DNA of 64,000 nt from Diphasiastrum complanatum (GCA_029204225.1 MU831568.1:64001-128000), one strand, 5' to 3'; counted from the first letter of the stretch, positions 13,229 through 24,150 are shown. The notes: a model not told the origin generated them from the letters alone. Translations and numbers: made by a program.

Positions 13229-14133
13229 ACTATCTATCCACCAAGGATCTTCACCTTTGGCACTTGATGATGAAAAAGTTGACATCATGAGTGAGTCCTC
13301 ATGAGAACTCTCTTCCTACTCTTGTCCAATGTTGGTTTGATCTTGTTCTTGCTTCCTCTTGAAGCATTCCAAGGCATAATGCCCCATCTTGCTACAATAG
13401 TAGCATTTGACCTTGGATTTGTCATTCTTGGTCTTGCTTGGAGTTGGAGTTGAAGATCCTATCTTGATCTTCAATATTTTCTTGACTCTCCTTGAATGTG
13501 GCTCCCTTGCTCTTGGTTTTTCCTTTGCCCTTGGTGAAGAGTGCTTGATCATGTCCATCATGGATAGAAAGCCTATCCATCCTTGCATTGAAGTGTTGTC
13601 TCCTATTCTCCTTGGCCATGAGGACACCTTGGAGGCCTTCAAGTGATGGAAACTTGCTCATTATGGCATATACTTGCACCAAGTTAGAGAAATCTACACA
13701 AAAATTATTCAAGATTAGTTGTACAAGCTCATCTTCCTTTATAGATTCTCCTTGACCCTTAGAACATATGAATGAGCACTCTCTCTCTTCTTTTGGTAAC
13801 TTTGAAAGATTTGATGCTTCAAGGCAAACAACCTTGGAGTTTTCTTTGACTCATAAACCTTTTGAAGGGACTCCCAAGCCTCTTGGGCTGAGGCCTACTT
13901 CCTTAAGGAGTTCATTGGCTACATTCATTCTAATACAATGAAGAGCTAGTTTGCACCTCCTCTTGTATTTAGTGGATTATTGAGGGTGGATAGGCTCATC
14001 CTCCTCCGCACTCACTATGTCCACCAAATATTGCATTAAGAGGTTTGATTCCATTCTTAGTTTCCAAATATAATATTTTGATTTGTTCAACTTGTCACTA
14101 GAATCCAAAAGATAAGCATTCATTGATGCCATC
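13229..14133 (-). pseudogene. First gag copy of E0
   Basis: Begins with an ATG at 14133 (MASMNAYLLDSSDKLNKS), followed by a gag body with RMNVANELLKEVG. A CCHC knuckle KCYYCSKMGHYALEC lies near 13370-13415. The copy ends at GEDPWWIDS near 13230, a protease active-site start. Internal stops (for example after EPIHPQ) and frameshifts show it is dead. Its CCHC is intact at the sequence level, unlike the next copy. It is followed directly by a second gag. Confidence 0.75.
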
Positions 14134-14917
14134 CTCCTTTAAACAAGAGATTGATTCCATAAGAATGGATACACAATAGAAAGGATGCAAGTACTAGTTA
14201 TCCCACTATCTAGGGACCTAATAATGATCAACAAATGAATTCTCTTTGATCTTGAGTTAAATCAATTCTAATGAAAAAGATACAAATTGTAATTAGCTTG
14301 CTTGATGTAAAAAAAAGACCCAAATTGACTCCTCCTTGATCTAAACTTCATAAGGCCTATAAAGATCCAATCAACCTGAAAAAAGATGATATAGTTGCAC
14401 ATAATTTCCACTCTAAATCACTCTTATAAGATCAAGTTGAAACTTTGTATAAGAATCAAAACAATCTACTTTCCAAGCACAAGCTACAAAGATCACAATT
14501 TTGACAAAAAAATTGATCCTGATGATGAGTAAATACAAAATGCTTTGGAATGAATCAAAATCACTCTTAGGAGGTCTCTCATACACCTTAGAAGAACCTA
14601 AATCAGCTCCAAAAGCTTTAATCCTTCTACCTCTTCAATTCTTGAATGCTACTCCTCGAGATTGTCTGCAAAACTCGCCTTGAATAAAATGTGAGAGAGC
14701 AAGAAAAACTTGCTAATTTGATCTTGCAGATAAGAAATGACTTGAACATGGTTTTAGAAGCCTAGATAACTTTTGATCAGATCCTACAAGAACTCAATTT
14801 GATCAATAATGGAGACAAATCATAGATAATCACAAAGAATCAATCAATGTTTTGAAGTGATCAAAATCTATGATGCTAGTGAATCAAATTGCAAGAATTT
14901 ACTCATGTCATAACGTA
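14134..14917 (-). other. E0 leader
   Basis: Non-coding interval between the gag start and the primer site of E0. It contains nothing else that I recognise. It differs from the E1/E2 leader. Confidence 0.55.
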
Positions 14918-14929
14918 GATCTAATACCA
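14918..14929 (-). promoter_or_regulatory. E0 degenerate primer binding site
   Basis: Minus strand TGGTATTAGATC, two changes from TGGTATCAGAGC, directly next to the LTR start. This places the 5' LTR of E0. Confidence 0.75.
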
Positions 14930-15540
14930 TGTTGAAAATACAGCAAAAATACTTTAATAAATGTTTAAAATGATGGAGAAAGCACCTTTAATGGATCCAA
15001 TTGAGATCCTATAGCAAAAACACCAACCAATTTAGTGTTTCCTAGTTTCACCTTGGCTTGAACTCAGGCTTTAAGGCTCATATTCTTGCAATATCCTTCA
15101 CACGTGTGAAAGTACAGACTGCCATAGGGAGAGTACAGTACCTTAACTTGCTAATCAATCCCACAATTGAAAAGAACTCAACACAAATAGCAAACATCAA
15201 GCATATGGATCACCAACAACATTAGTAGATGGCCTCTATTTTTCTTAGCACCCCCTTTCCCTTTCCCTTTCCTTGGTTATTCCATGTGGCATGCGCGGGT
15301 TGGCTTGTTGGTTGGGCTATTGCTCTGTTGAGTTACTCACGTGACCCGCATTATTCGCTCAGTGCTCGAAACTTGTCCAAATTTTTTTGATATGGTTTCC
15401 ACAGTTTTTCGATCCCATCACAATATTTTTGGGCCCCAATTTTTTACAACATTTCTCTTTGGCAAGTTTTTTCTTTGAATCAACTTTTCCAACATTCATG
15501 ACTAGGGCTCTTTGACAACCTGATTTTGTTGAAAATTACA
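14930..15540 (-). repeat. E0 5' LTR
   Basis: Plus-strand ends TGTTGAAAATACAG and GAAAATTACA give TG...CA termini and a length of 611 bp. It contains the perfect palindrome TTCACACGTGTGAA at 15097-15110, the same G-box element as in E1 and E2. The outer limit is inferred from the CA end and resemblance to the other LTR starts; no intact partner LTR exists to confirm it. Confidence 0.6.
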
Positions 15541-15600
15541 CTAGGAAATTATATATTATTAAAAATTGACTCAATACATGATGAAAGTGTAGCACGGCTT

Positions 15601-16231
15601 TGAAAGATTCAACTAGTTTGATCATATTTGCTACATTTCTATATTTGGAAAATTGAGGCCAACTTTGTTTTAGAATTAGAGTTTGACTTTTCAAAGTTCA
15701 TTAGTCTAAGTTTCATTTGAATAAACACTTTTCAAAGTGTGGGAAAGTTAGAAGTCGAGTTTGAGTAGATTCAAATTTGAATGTTGGGTACATTGAATCT
15801 AGACCCAAAAATAGTAGGGTTAGCATTTTGGTGGGAAAGCCAATTGGCCAAATAGGATTTGGACCTATTATAAAAGGATGTAACTCGTGGAGAGAATATC
15901 TTCTCTCTTATCTATCTTATTTCATGCTTATACATGGTTCTCTTGGGTCCTACTATCCATTGGTGCACTATACTTGTGATTGCATGTGTGTAGAATGATC
16001 TATATTTGTTATTTTTGGATTTATACATGTGAAATACAGTAGCTTGCTAGTTTTGTATGGACAACAATAGTACTTTATCTTTTTATTCATGTTTGATCAA
16101 GTTCTATTAGAGTTTGCATCTCATTTTGTGTGTAGATGCTAATTTTTCTACATTGGTGAATTGGTAGAGTAGTTTCTTTTGTAACCCAAGATCTTTTTGT
16201 GGATTGGATCATCATTCTGAAATCCTTCACA
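15601..16231 (+). repeat. E3 5' LTR
   Basis: Runs from TGAAAGATTC to AATCCTTCACA directly before the PBS (631 bp). The 3' copy begins TGTGAAAGATTC if aligned with E1 and E2 ends, so the first two bases at the 5' copy may be mutated and the true start may be 15599. A TATA-like ATTATAAAAGG lies near 15867-15877. Confidence 0.85.
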
Positions 16232-16243
16232 TGGTATCAGAGC
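16232..16243 (+). promoter_or_regulatory. E3 primer binding site
   Basis: TGGTATCAGAGC adjoins the 5' LTR end, complementary to initiator Met tRNA. Confidence 0.93.
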
Positions 16244-16798
16244 TTTTGTTTCAGGTATGAAAGCGGAAATCATATCTATCAATGATTTGGTGAGAGGATT
16301 CTACACCAAAATCAAGTTTTCTACTTTTGTAGATTGGATCTTTTGTAGAACAAAACCCTATATAAGTTCACAAACTTGATCAGTTTTGATTTCTGAATTC
16401 ACATACTGGATTTGACCATTTTTTGGATCATTGGATCAGCGTGGCTAATAGATTGCATAATAAATTTTCAGCATTTGCAGGTAGATTTGGAATAATCATT
16501 TTTTTGTGATTTTGTCAAAACCCAAATTTTGATTGGATCTCTAGATAGTGAAATTTTTGGACTTCATTTGAGTGTGTTTCAATCTTAGGAAGTGGCAAAA
16601 GTCCTTAGATTGAGGATAGATCATAGGTTGATCAAGATTTCATGACTCTATGTGTTGATTTGCTTGGTATAAGTGCTAGAAGAGAGTTTTTGAGAGAGTT
16701 TCAAATCTTTGTGATTTCTTTTGAAAATATTTGTTGTTGTTAAAAGGAGTACTTTGTGCATAGAAACAAGTTGAAAGAGAAGATCAAGTCATTGCTAC
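16244..16798 (+). other. E3 leader
   Basis: Non-coding leader, unlike the E1/E2 leader but similar to the leader fragment at 45308-45765 (both contain GATCATAGGTTGATCAAG). No gene in it. Confidence 0.7.
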
Positions 16799-17338
16799 AT
16801 GGCAACATCAAGTGGAGTCATGTTAGAAGCCAATGATAGGCTTACCTCAAGTAACTATTCATTGTGGAAAGTGAGGATGGAATCACTTCTTGAGATGAAT
16901 GATGTTTTGAATATTGTTGTAGGTTTGGAGGAGATACTGGCAACACAACAAGATCAAATGAGATATGATAAGAAGGCCAAAAGGGCTCTACACTTTATCA
17001 AGATGAATGTTACCAATGAGCTTCTCAAGGAAGTTGGTAAGTGTACTTCATCTAAGGATGCTTGGGATTCATTGAAGAAGCTTTATGAATCCAAGTCTAC
17101 TTCTAGAGCGTTGACTCTAAGAAGGAAAATCTTTTCTTGTTTGGAAAAGAATGGAAAAAGTCCAAGTATTTTTGTTTTGAGGATGAAAGCATTGAATGAT
17201 GAGTTGGCTTGCATTGATGAAAGAGGAGAGCTTGTTCAAGTTATTCTTAATGGATTGTTGGATGCTCATGCAAAAATTGTTCAAAGTATTGCTATCCAAA
17301 AGACTTTTCCAAGTCTGATGGATCTTCAAGAGAGATGA
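16799..17338 (+). pseudogene. E3 gag, truncated before the zinc knuckle
   Basis: 179-codon frame starting MATSSGVMLEANDRL, clearly homologous to E1 gag residues 1-180 (KVRMESLLEMND, AKRALHFIKMNVTNELLKEVG, YESKSTSRALTLRR). It stops after LMDLQER where E1 continues LQEILLAEEHRL. A deletion joins this point, out of frame, to the region just before the protease, removing the basic linker and CCHC knuckle. The N-terminal assembly part could still be made, but nucleic-acid binding through the knuckle is lost. Confidence 0.9.
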
Positions 17339-17345
17339 TGCTTTT

Positions 17346-17888
17346 GTGATGTCTTCATGTATGCTTGTTAATGATGGAGATCTAGATCCTTGGTGGATTG
17401 ATAGTGGAGCAAGTTCACACATGACTTTTCACAAAGAGTACTTCACTTCTTTGTTGCGATATGGAGATGACAAGAGGGCGATATACATGGACAATGATGG
17501 TGAGTGTGCAATCAAAGGAATTGGCACAGTTCCTATTTCTCTCTCTACAAATAAGAATGTTCATTTGGAGGATGTCTTGTTTATTCCATCTATTACCAAG
17601 AAATTGCTTAGTGTGAGTCAAATGCTAAGTATAGGACTCAAGGTAGAGTTTGATGGAGATGCTTGTTTGATCAAAAGGGAGGATGTCTTGATTGGAAAAG
17701 GTAAAAGGCAAGGGAAGTTGTTCAAACTAGATGCTTGTGTTATTGCTAACCAAGTTGGATGTGTTGCAAGGGAGCAAATTTCTATTCAAGAGGTTTGGCA
17801 CAAAAGGATGGGACACCTCAACTTCGAGTCATTGGAGGTAACGACAAGGAAGAAGGTTGTGATTGGTCTTCCAAGTTCCTTAAAGTAA
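17346..17888 (+). pseudogene. E3 protease and pre-integrase fragment
   Basis: 180-codon frame with DPWWIDSGASSHMT (protease active site DSGA), a run matching E1 through KGIGTVPISLSTN and ITKKLLSVSQML, and a pre-integrase half site VWHKRMGHLNFESLE. It ends by frameshift at LPSSLK before the CxxC half of the zinc site. There is no gag in frame upstream, so it would not be translated from the gag start. Confidence 0.88.
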
Positions 17889-18052
17889 TGTCAAGCATGT
17901 TTGTGACTCTTGTGCTTTGTCTAAGTCACATAGACTACCTTATACTAGATCTACATAAAGCCTTTTCTACTACATTCAGATATTCATGGATTTACTACAA
18001 TTAGCAATAGTGGAGCTAAGATGTATGGTTTCATTGATTATTTAAGTAGATT

Positions 18053-18540
18053 TTGTTGGATCTACTAATAAAGATCAAGGATGAAGTGTATGATGTCTTT
18101 ATCAAATTCAAGAATGCAAGGGAGAACCAACTTTCCACAAAGATCAAGTGCTTAAGGAGTGACAATGGTGGTGAGTACATATCTACCAAGTTCAAGGCCT
18201 TTTGTGATGAACATGGAATCAAGAGGGAGTATACAACATCATGGACCCCACAACAAAATGGAGTCACTGAAAGGAAGAATAGGACTTTATGTGATAGTGC
18301 TAAAGCCATGAGATAAGTGCTAATCTTGACAAACCATTTTGGGATCAAGCTTTGTTGTGTGCCAATTTCTTGTGCAATAGGTGGCCGAGTGCTATTTTGG
18401 ATGGAAGAACACCTTTTGAGGTGCTATTCAAGAGGAGGCCGAGTGTCAACTTTCTAAGAAATTTTGGATGCACGTGCTATGTCAACATTACTCTTGATGA
18501 TAGGATAGAAAATCCATTAGTGCTCATTGTATTGTCATAG
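18053..18540 (+). pseudogene. E3 integrase fragment
   Basis: Two overlapping-register frames give KIKCLRSDNGGEYISTKF, then TPQQNGVTERKNRTLC (the second Asp and the Glu of the DDE triad). After a stop near 18316 comes CANFLCNRWPSAILDGRTPFEVLF and FGCTCYVNITLDDR. Homology to E1 ends at DDR (E1 residue 682); what follows is a deletion that skips the whole reverse transcriptase. Confidence 0.88.
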
Positions 18541-18964
18541 GTGATGGAGCTATATCATGGATGTCGAAGAAACAAGCCACTATCTCATTGTCATCTAGTG
18601 AGGCCGAGTACAAAGCTCTTACACATTGCACAAAAAAGAAGATGTATGGATCAAGAGGACGATCAAGGATCTTCACTTGCTGGATTTTTCAGAGAGCCCA
18701 ATCATCTTTTGTGACAATCAATCAGCCCAAAGCTTGGCAACCAATCCTATCTTTCATGCTAGGAGCAAGCATATTGAGGTGCAATATCAATTTATGAGGG
18801 AGCAAGTCATTGCAAAGGAGGTGGAGCTTCAACATGTGTCCTCAAGGGAATGTGTAGATGATATCTTCACCAAAGTATTGGGAAAGGACTTGTTCATGAA
18901 GCATAGGACTTCACTTGGAGTGTTATCAAAGTCCATGCTAGAACTAGTTGAAGAAGGAGTGTGA
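18541..18964 (+). pseudogene. E3 RNase H C-terminal fragment
   Basis: Begins abruptly at GDGAISWMSKKQATISLSS, E1 residue about 1175, followed by SEAEYKAL, then, after a frameshift at about 18640, IFCDNQSAQSLATNPIF, HARSKHIEVQYQF and the end MLELVEEGV. As in E1 the last codons are the polypurine tract and the stop lies in the LTR. The direct join from integrase to RNase H removes about 500 residues. Confidence 0.88.
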
Positions 18965-19242
18965 AAGATTCAACTAGTTTGATCATATTAGCTACATTTC
19001 TATATTTGACAAATTGAGGCCAACTTTGTTTTAGACTTAGAGTTTGACTTTTCAAAGTTTATTAGTCTAAATCTCATTTGAATAAACACTTTTTGAAAGT
19101 GTGAAAAAGTTAGAAGTTGAGTTTGAGTAGATTCAAATTTGAATGTTGGGTACATTGAATCTAGACCCAAAAATAGTAGGCCAACTGGCCAAATAGGGTT
19201 TGAAACTACTATAAAAAGATGTAACTCATGGAGAGACATATC
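18962..19242 (+). repeat. E3 3' LTR, proximal part
   Basis: Matches the E3 5' LTR from its start TGAAAGATTC up to the point where E2 is inserted (GAGAGACATATC). The remainder resumes at 24798. Confidence 0.9.
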
Positions 19243-19889
19243 TGTGAAAATTGTCAACATTTCCTTGTCTAGTTTTAGGCCAAAATTGCTAAAAATGGCA
19301 CATAGTTTAGGATCTGACTTTTCACACGTGTGAAACAGGTCTAGATATTTTTAGTAAGTGTATTTTTTCAGTATGAAGAAGTGTCAAACTTCAAGACCTT
19401 CGAAATGAGTCCATTTTCATGTATTTTGGACATATATGCCAATTTTACCTATATAGGGCATATTTTAGGTAAGGAGGGTCTAGAGAGAGGAGAGAGAGTC
19501 ATCTCTCTCAGCTATATATAGCAGGTAGGCCGTGGAGAAACAGGTTGGAGCAGATCCATTGTATTCATTTGCTTAATGAGAGATTTTTCTATTGGGTTCT
19601 CCTTCCATTGTTGGCATTGTGTAGTGATTGAGTTCAAGCTTTGTGTGTATGATCTTAGGTGCTTTCCAAAAGTGGTAGGCTGATGTATTATGGACTGTAT
19701 AATGCTATTTTGGGCCGCACTTGATGTTTATGGAAGTTTCCATTTGTGATAAATGCTTTTTGATCAAGTTCTTTGCATTCTAGGTAGCATAGAATGTGTT
19801 GCCAATTCCTAGCTTATGTAGTTTGGAGTGCAAGCATTCAAGCCAATGATCTTGGAGTTTAGATCCACTTAGGATCTGTATTTTTCACA
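19243..19889 (+). repeat. E2 5' LTR
   Basis: TGTGAAAATTG...ATTTTTCACA. It contains the palindrome TTCACACGTGTGAA at 19321-19334 and a TATA-box-like TATATATA at 19513-19520. From about 19645 to the end it equals the E1 LTR exactly by eye, while the U3 part is clearly diverged. Confidence 0.97.
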
Positions 19890-19901
19890 TGGTATCAGAG
19901 C
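19890..19901 (+). promoter_or_regulatory. E2 primer binding site
   Basis: TGGTATCAGAGC directly after the LTR, initiator Met tRNA type. Confidence 0.95.
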
Positions 19902-21062
19902 TGGTTGGCTTCTATTCATAGTAAGTATTCCATTTTTGGTGATATTTGGATGTTTGATCAAGTTCTAGCATGATTTTGCATTGCTTTGTTGATCAAATCT
20001 TACTAACCTTTGTTTTGTGAGTTGAACTTGTGGATCAAAAGCATATTTCAGGTCTATTGAAGATCAGAGGCTGAAAAGAAACTATTTTGGATCAGATCAT
20101 AACACCTAATCATTTGTGATTGTGAGGCTTGTGCATATTCAATACTAACAATGTTCTTTTCAATCCTATTGTTGACAATCTCCATTCTTGGATGAACACT
20201 CTCCTTAAGTGGATGAAACTTCTCCTTAAGTGGATGACAAATGCTCTTTTGAGTGAGTTGTAATTCTCCTAAAGGCTGAGCAAAGCTCCCATTTGGATGA
20301 AAGATCCCCTTTTTTGGGTGAACATATTGTAAGCTCCATTGTGAAGAGCATATTGTAAAGATTGTCATCAATTTTGGCATAAATTTTGGTGTACTTTGTT
20401 GAGCATGTAAGTAACTCTCCTTATGTAATTTGATTGGAGCATTTGCTGGAAGGTGTTAACCATTATGCAAGTGTGTTTTCAGGTTCTTAACAGGTTGAGG
20501 AACATTCTCATGTGAAGTGATCTTAGATCTACATCTAAACACCAAATTTTGACAAGATAGTGAAGCTAGTCTTGTGATTCACTAAGTGTGCTCATTCATT
20601 CACCTCTAAATCTTGTATTTATCACTTGCTGGAGTTTATAAACTTTTAGAAGTGTGGTTTACATGTGGTTTTACAGGTTGAATCAATATCTTAGTGTGGT
20701 GATCATATGTTGATCAAGTTTGTTCATTACTAGGTAATTTTGGCATCCTAGTTTTGGGTATTTTCTAAGAATGCAAGTAACTCTTCACACCATAACTTGA
20801 TTTGGTCACTTGATGGAAAGTTTGAGAGCTTAAGCAAGAGTGTGTTCAGGTTGGTTTGAGTTTGTAATCCATTCTTAGTGTGTGCAAAGTGTTGCATGTG
20901 TTTCAATCTTCCTTTCTATGCTTGAAAGCCAAATAGTTTTAAGATAGAGGTCATTTAGGGTTCTAAATCTTTTAAGATCTTCTCCTTCTTCATTTATTGA
21001 GAGAAAGGAGAGTGCTAGGTGCATTAGAACAGAGCCTAAGGACACAAGAAGATTTTAGCATC
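19902..21062 (+). other. E2 untranslated leader
   Basis: A 1.16-kb leader nearly identical to that of E1 until about 20925, then diverging into a clearly different gag-proximal part. It has a 21-bp direct repeat (TCTCCTTAAGTGGATGA at 20200-20216 and 20221-20237). Related modules around 20405-20485, 20620-20680 and 20770-20860 each contain TTGCTGGA or TTGATGGA and a CAGGTT end. The antisense frame 20054-20380 encodes the same 108 residues as in E1. Confidence 0.85.
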
Positions 21063-24000
21063 ATGACATCCAATGGTGGAATCATGTTGGAAGCTAAAGA
21101 GAGGTTAAACTCTACAAACTATTCAACTTGGAAAGTGAGGATGGAGTCTTTACTAGAGTTGAATGAGCTAATGGATATAGTTGTGGGAATTGAAGAAAGA
21201 CCTCTAATTCTTCAAGAGCAACTAAATTTTGATAGAAGGGCTAAAAGAGCCTTACATATCATAAAGATGAATGTTACCAATGAACTTCTTAAAGAAGTTG
21301 GTAAATGTACTTCTTCAAGTGAAGCATGGAATGCTTTGAAGAAGATCTATGAGTCCAAATCCACATCTAGGGTTCTCACCCTAAGAAGGCAAATCTTCCA
21401 AAGTTGTCAAAGAGAGGGAGAGAGTGCACATTCATTTGTCTTGAAGGTTAAATCCTTGAATGATGATCTAGCATGCATAGATGAAAGCATAAAGGATGGG
21501 GAACTAGTTCAAGTCATGTTGAATGGTTTGCTTGATGAACATTCTAACCTTGTACAATGCTTTTCTATACAAAAGTCCTTGCCAAGTGTCAATGACTTGC
21601 AAGAGATCTTGGTGGCTGAAGAGCATAGGTTGCAAGCCAAAGGTGGTGGTGCATCAACACAAGGTGGAGATGAAGAAGCTCTTTTCACAAAGGGCAAGTT
21701 CAAAGGCAAGTGGTCCAAGCAAGGTAGTTTGGAGCATGGAAAGCATTCTTCTTCTTTGCAAAGTAGGAAGCAAGATAAGTCCAAGTTCAAATGTTTTTAT
21801 TGTGGAGTGAAAGGACATTTTGCAAATGAATGCCATAAGAAACAAAATGCTAGATCTAGGTTGAGATCTAATGTACTTCTTGGAGATGATAATTGTTGTG
21901 CTAACTTGGCAAGCTTTGGTGAATCTATGGTCAATTTTTTGGATCCATTGGATCTTGAAGATGGACTAGTGCTACCTACTAGTCAAATGGAGTCATGTGG
22001 TGCTAAATTAGTATCATGTTTGAACTCTTCTACTCATAGATTTTCAAGTCTTGGTGGCTCTTCAATGGAACTAGATGGCAAGTGCAAAAATGGAAAAGGT
22101 AAGGAAGGAGCTAACTTCATCAATGGAGTTGATGAAGATTCTTCTTTGGAAGTGATTGTTGCTAATGACTTGTTTGTTCATATGGAAAAAGATGGAGATG
22201 CTAAGTATCATTCTTTGCAAGAAGATGGTTGTTCTTCTAATTCTTTTCATATTGATGTATGTAATCATGTGGGAAAAGATGATGGTGCTTTGAGCATGCT
22301 TGAAGGAAATGGTTCTTTTACATCTTTTTGTGATAAAGTCATTTGTGCAACAAGTGGTGTCACATTTCTTCATAAAAAGAGTAGATCAAAGGTTTCTATC
22401 ATGAGACTTGGTGAGGGAGATCACAAGTCAAAAGGAAGAGAAGTATGTGAAGTGTTCAAAGTAGGATGTACTTTGAATGATGTTTTTATGAACGATAGTG
22501 AGGAAGAATCATTATCATATGACTCATTACCTAAATCATTGAGTAGAAGTTCATGTTTGAAAAGAGAGAGTACTTCAATCACTCTTATGTTGAAGGTACT
22601 AAGGATTCTTTTCTTGGCTTCTAATATTCAAGAGTCTTCTACTTCTTATGGTGCAACTATCAAGAGGGAGGTTTCTAACTTTTGTGGTGCTAGCATTAAG
22701 AGGGAGTCTTGTGAAGGAAAGGGCAATGGAAGAGTGGTTCTTGGGAAGATCCAAAGCATGGATCTAACATCTCTTCATCAACTCAAAGCATTCTATGATT
22801 GTGGTGGATTGTTCATTCATGGTCAAGATGGCAAAAGGTTGGTTGAAGAAGACTACATGGAGCAACTCAAGTGGCAACTTCTTCAAGGCAAGGGAGATAT
22901 CATTGGTGAGCTTATTGAGGTTTGTTATGAACTCAAGAGGGCTGTTTTGATTAGGTTTGATACTCATCTTCACCTACTCTACTTCATGTTAAATGGAAAT
23001 GTTGGAATCTATCTTTTGGTTTATGATGGTGGCATTGTTTTCACTAACTATAGTGAAGGGTCAAATTTGAGCATTGATGAGATCTTGTGGGATCTTAATC
23101 ATGTGTTTGAGAGGGAGTATCTTCAGAGTTTCAGATCTGAAGATGTTCACATATGCAAGATCTTTGATGTCTTATTGGAAGATCAAGAGGTTGATCTTGG
23201 ATTGCTTCATCAACACCAAGAGACAAGTGGCAATTCGAAGCTAGTGAAAAGCATCAAAGAAGAGACAAATGGTCAAGGCATTTTGGATCTGTTTTTACAG
23301 GTTCTTGAAGGTTCAAGTAAGGTCTTTGGAGCTGCAAGGAAGTGTCTTCTTACTCTACCTCACTTGCCTAATCTCATGTATGAACATTGTTATGCCAATG
23401 TGTTGAAATTGTCAAATTTCAATAAAACTAGTTCCATAGTTTTGCATCCTTTGGATCTTGGAGATGGAATAGTTATCATTGCTGGTTTGTATGATCAAGT
23501 ACATGAATTCATTCAGATCTTGAAAGGTATTGAAGTGGTCAATATGTTTTCTTTTGAACAAAGTTCAAGATCTAGTATTCTAGTGTTGGCAAATTGGCAA
23601 CTTGTTGACATTGTAGGATCAAGCGTTGTGTGCAAATCTTGTGGAGGTACTTCAAGTATTTCAAGTTCAGGTTTTGGTCATTCAAATGGAGTAGGGAACA
23701 CATCTTTTTGGCATTCATTCACTCAAAGGCTTTCATGGATTGAAGATCTACAAAGGCAAGGTGGTGATGGAAGTTCATTCATGGAGATACATGTTGCATT
23801 CACTATATGTATAGTGAAATGTGGAGGAGGCATGCAAACACTTGTTGATCACTTTCATTTACAACTTGTTTGCTGCTATTTTACAGAGAAACCAGAGATG
23901 GATACATGGAGGAATTCATTAATTGAGATTCTATGTTCTTTTACATGTACCATTTTTATGATTCTATGTAAAATTGATGTAAGAAATAGTGAAGCATCCT

Positions 24001-24137
24001 ATATGGACACTATTATCTATATCAATTATGTTGTGTCCTATTTTGTACATATTAGGATCCTTGAGAAGAGATCTATTCTGATGATGGAGATCATTCTTAA
24101 GTTGGAACAAAGTAGTGTTGTAAAACTAGCAAGTTAA
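21063..24137 (+). CDS. Gag fused to unknown 760-residue region
   Basis: Open frame of 1024 codons from the ATG at 21063 (MTSNGGIMLE aligns with the E1 gag start; an in-frame ATG at 20997 lies in the leader and is less likely). Residues 1 to about 260 are Copia gag: KVRMESLLELNELMD, NVTNELLKEVG, a basic FKGKWSK stretch, and a CCHC knuckle CFYCGVKGHFANEC near nt 21791-21832. After the knuckle homology stops. The next 760 residues match nothing I know: acidic and Ser-rich at first, two similar motifs (DPLDLEDGLVLP near 21941, HPLDLGDGIVII near 23445), and a hydrophobic C-terminal part. The last residues KLAS, and VEEGV just after the TAA stop, copy the end of E1 pol. The absence of any stop over 2.3 kb suggests derivation from a coding sequence. 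Confidence 0.9.
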   Translation: MTSNGGIMLEAKERLNSTNYSTWKVRMESLLELNELMDIVVGIEERPLILQEQLNFDRRAKRALHIIKMNVTNELLKEVGKCTSSSEAWNALKKIYESKSTSRVLTLRRQIFQSCQREGESAHSFVLKVKSLNDDLACIDESIKDGELVQVMLNGLLDEHSNLVQCFSIQKSLPSVNDLQEILVAEEHRLQAKGGGASTQGGDEEALFTKGKFKGKWSKQGSLEHGKHSSSLQSRKQDKSKFKCFYCGVKGHFANECHKKQNARSRLRSNVLLGDDNCCANLASFGESMVNFLDPLDLEDGLVLPTSQMESCGAKLVSCLNSSTHRFSSLGGSSMELDGKCKNGKGKEGANFINGVDEDSSLEVIVANDLFVHMEKDGDAKYHSLQEDGCSSNSFHIDVCNHVGKDDGALSMLEGNGSFTSFCDKVICATSGVTFLHKKSRSKVSIMRLGEGDHKSKGREVCEVFKVGCTLNDVFMNDSEEESLSYDSLPKSLSRSSCLKRESTSITLMLKVLRILFLASNIQESSTSYGATIKREVSNFCGASIKRESCEGKGNGRVVLGKIQSMDLTSLHQLKAFYDCGGLFIHGQDGKRLVEEDYMEQLKWQLLQGKGDIIGELIEVCYELKRAVLIRFDTHLHLLYFMLNGNVGIYLLVYDGGIVFTNYSEGSNLSIDEILWDLNHVFEREYLQSFRSEDVHICKIFDVLLEDQEVDLGLLHQHQETSGNSKLVKSIKEETNGQGILDLFLQVLEGSSKVFGAARKCLLTLPHLPNLMYEHCYANVLKLSNFNKTSSIVLHPLDLGDGIVIIAGLYDQVHEFIQILKGIEVVNMFSFEQSSRSSILVLANWQLVDIVGSSVVCKSCGGTSSISSSGFGHSNGVGNTSFWHSFTQRLSWIEDLQRQGGDGSSFMEIHVAFTICIVKCGGGMQTLVDHFHLQLVCCYFTEKPEMDTWRNSLIEILCSFTCTIFMILCKIDVRNSEASYMDTIIYINYVVSYFVHIRILEKRSILMMEIILKLEQSSVVKLAS

Positions 24138-24139
24138 GT

Positions 24140-24150
24140 TGAAGAGGGAG
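24140..24150 (+). promoter_or_regulatory. E2 polypurine tract
   Basis: TGAAGAGGGAG directly before the 3' LTR, the same tract as E1. In E2 it lies just after the ORF stop rather than in the ORF. Confidence 0.93.

Noticed and set aside
20997-21062. Upstream in-frame ATG of the E2 ORF
   Set aside because: The 22 extra residues have no counterpart in E1 or E3 gag, and the ATG at 21063 aligns with their starts.
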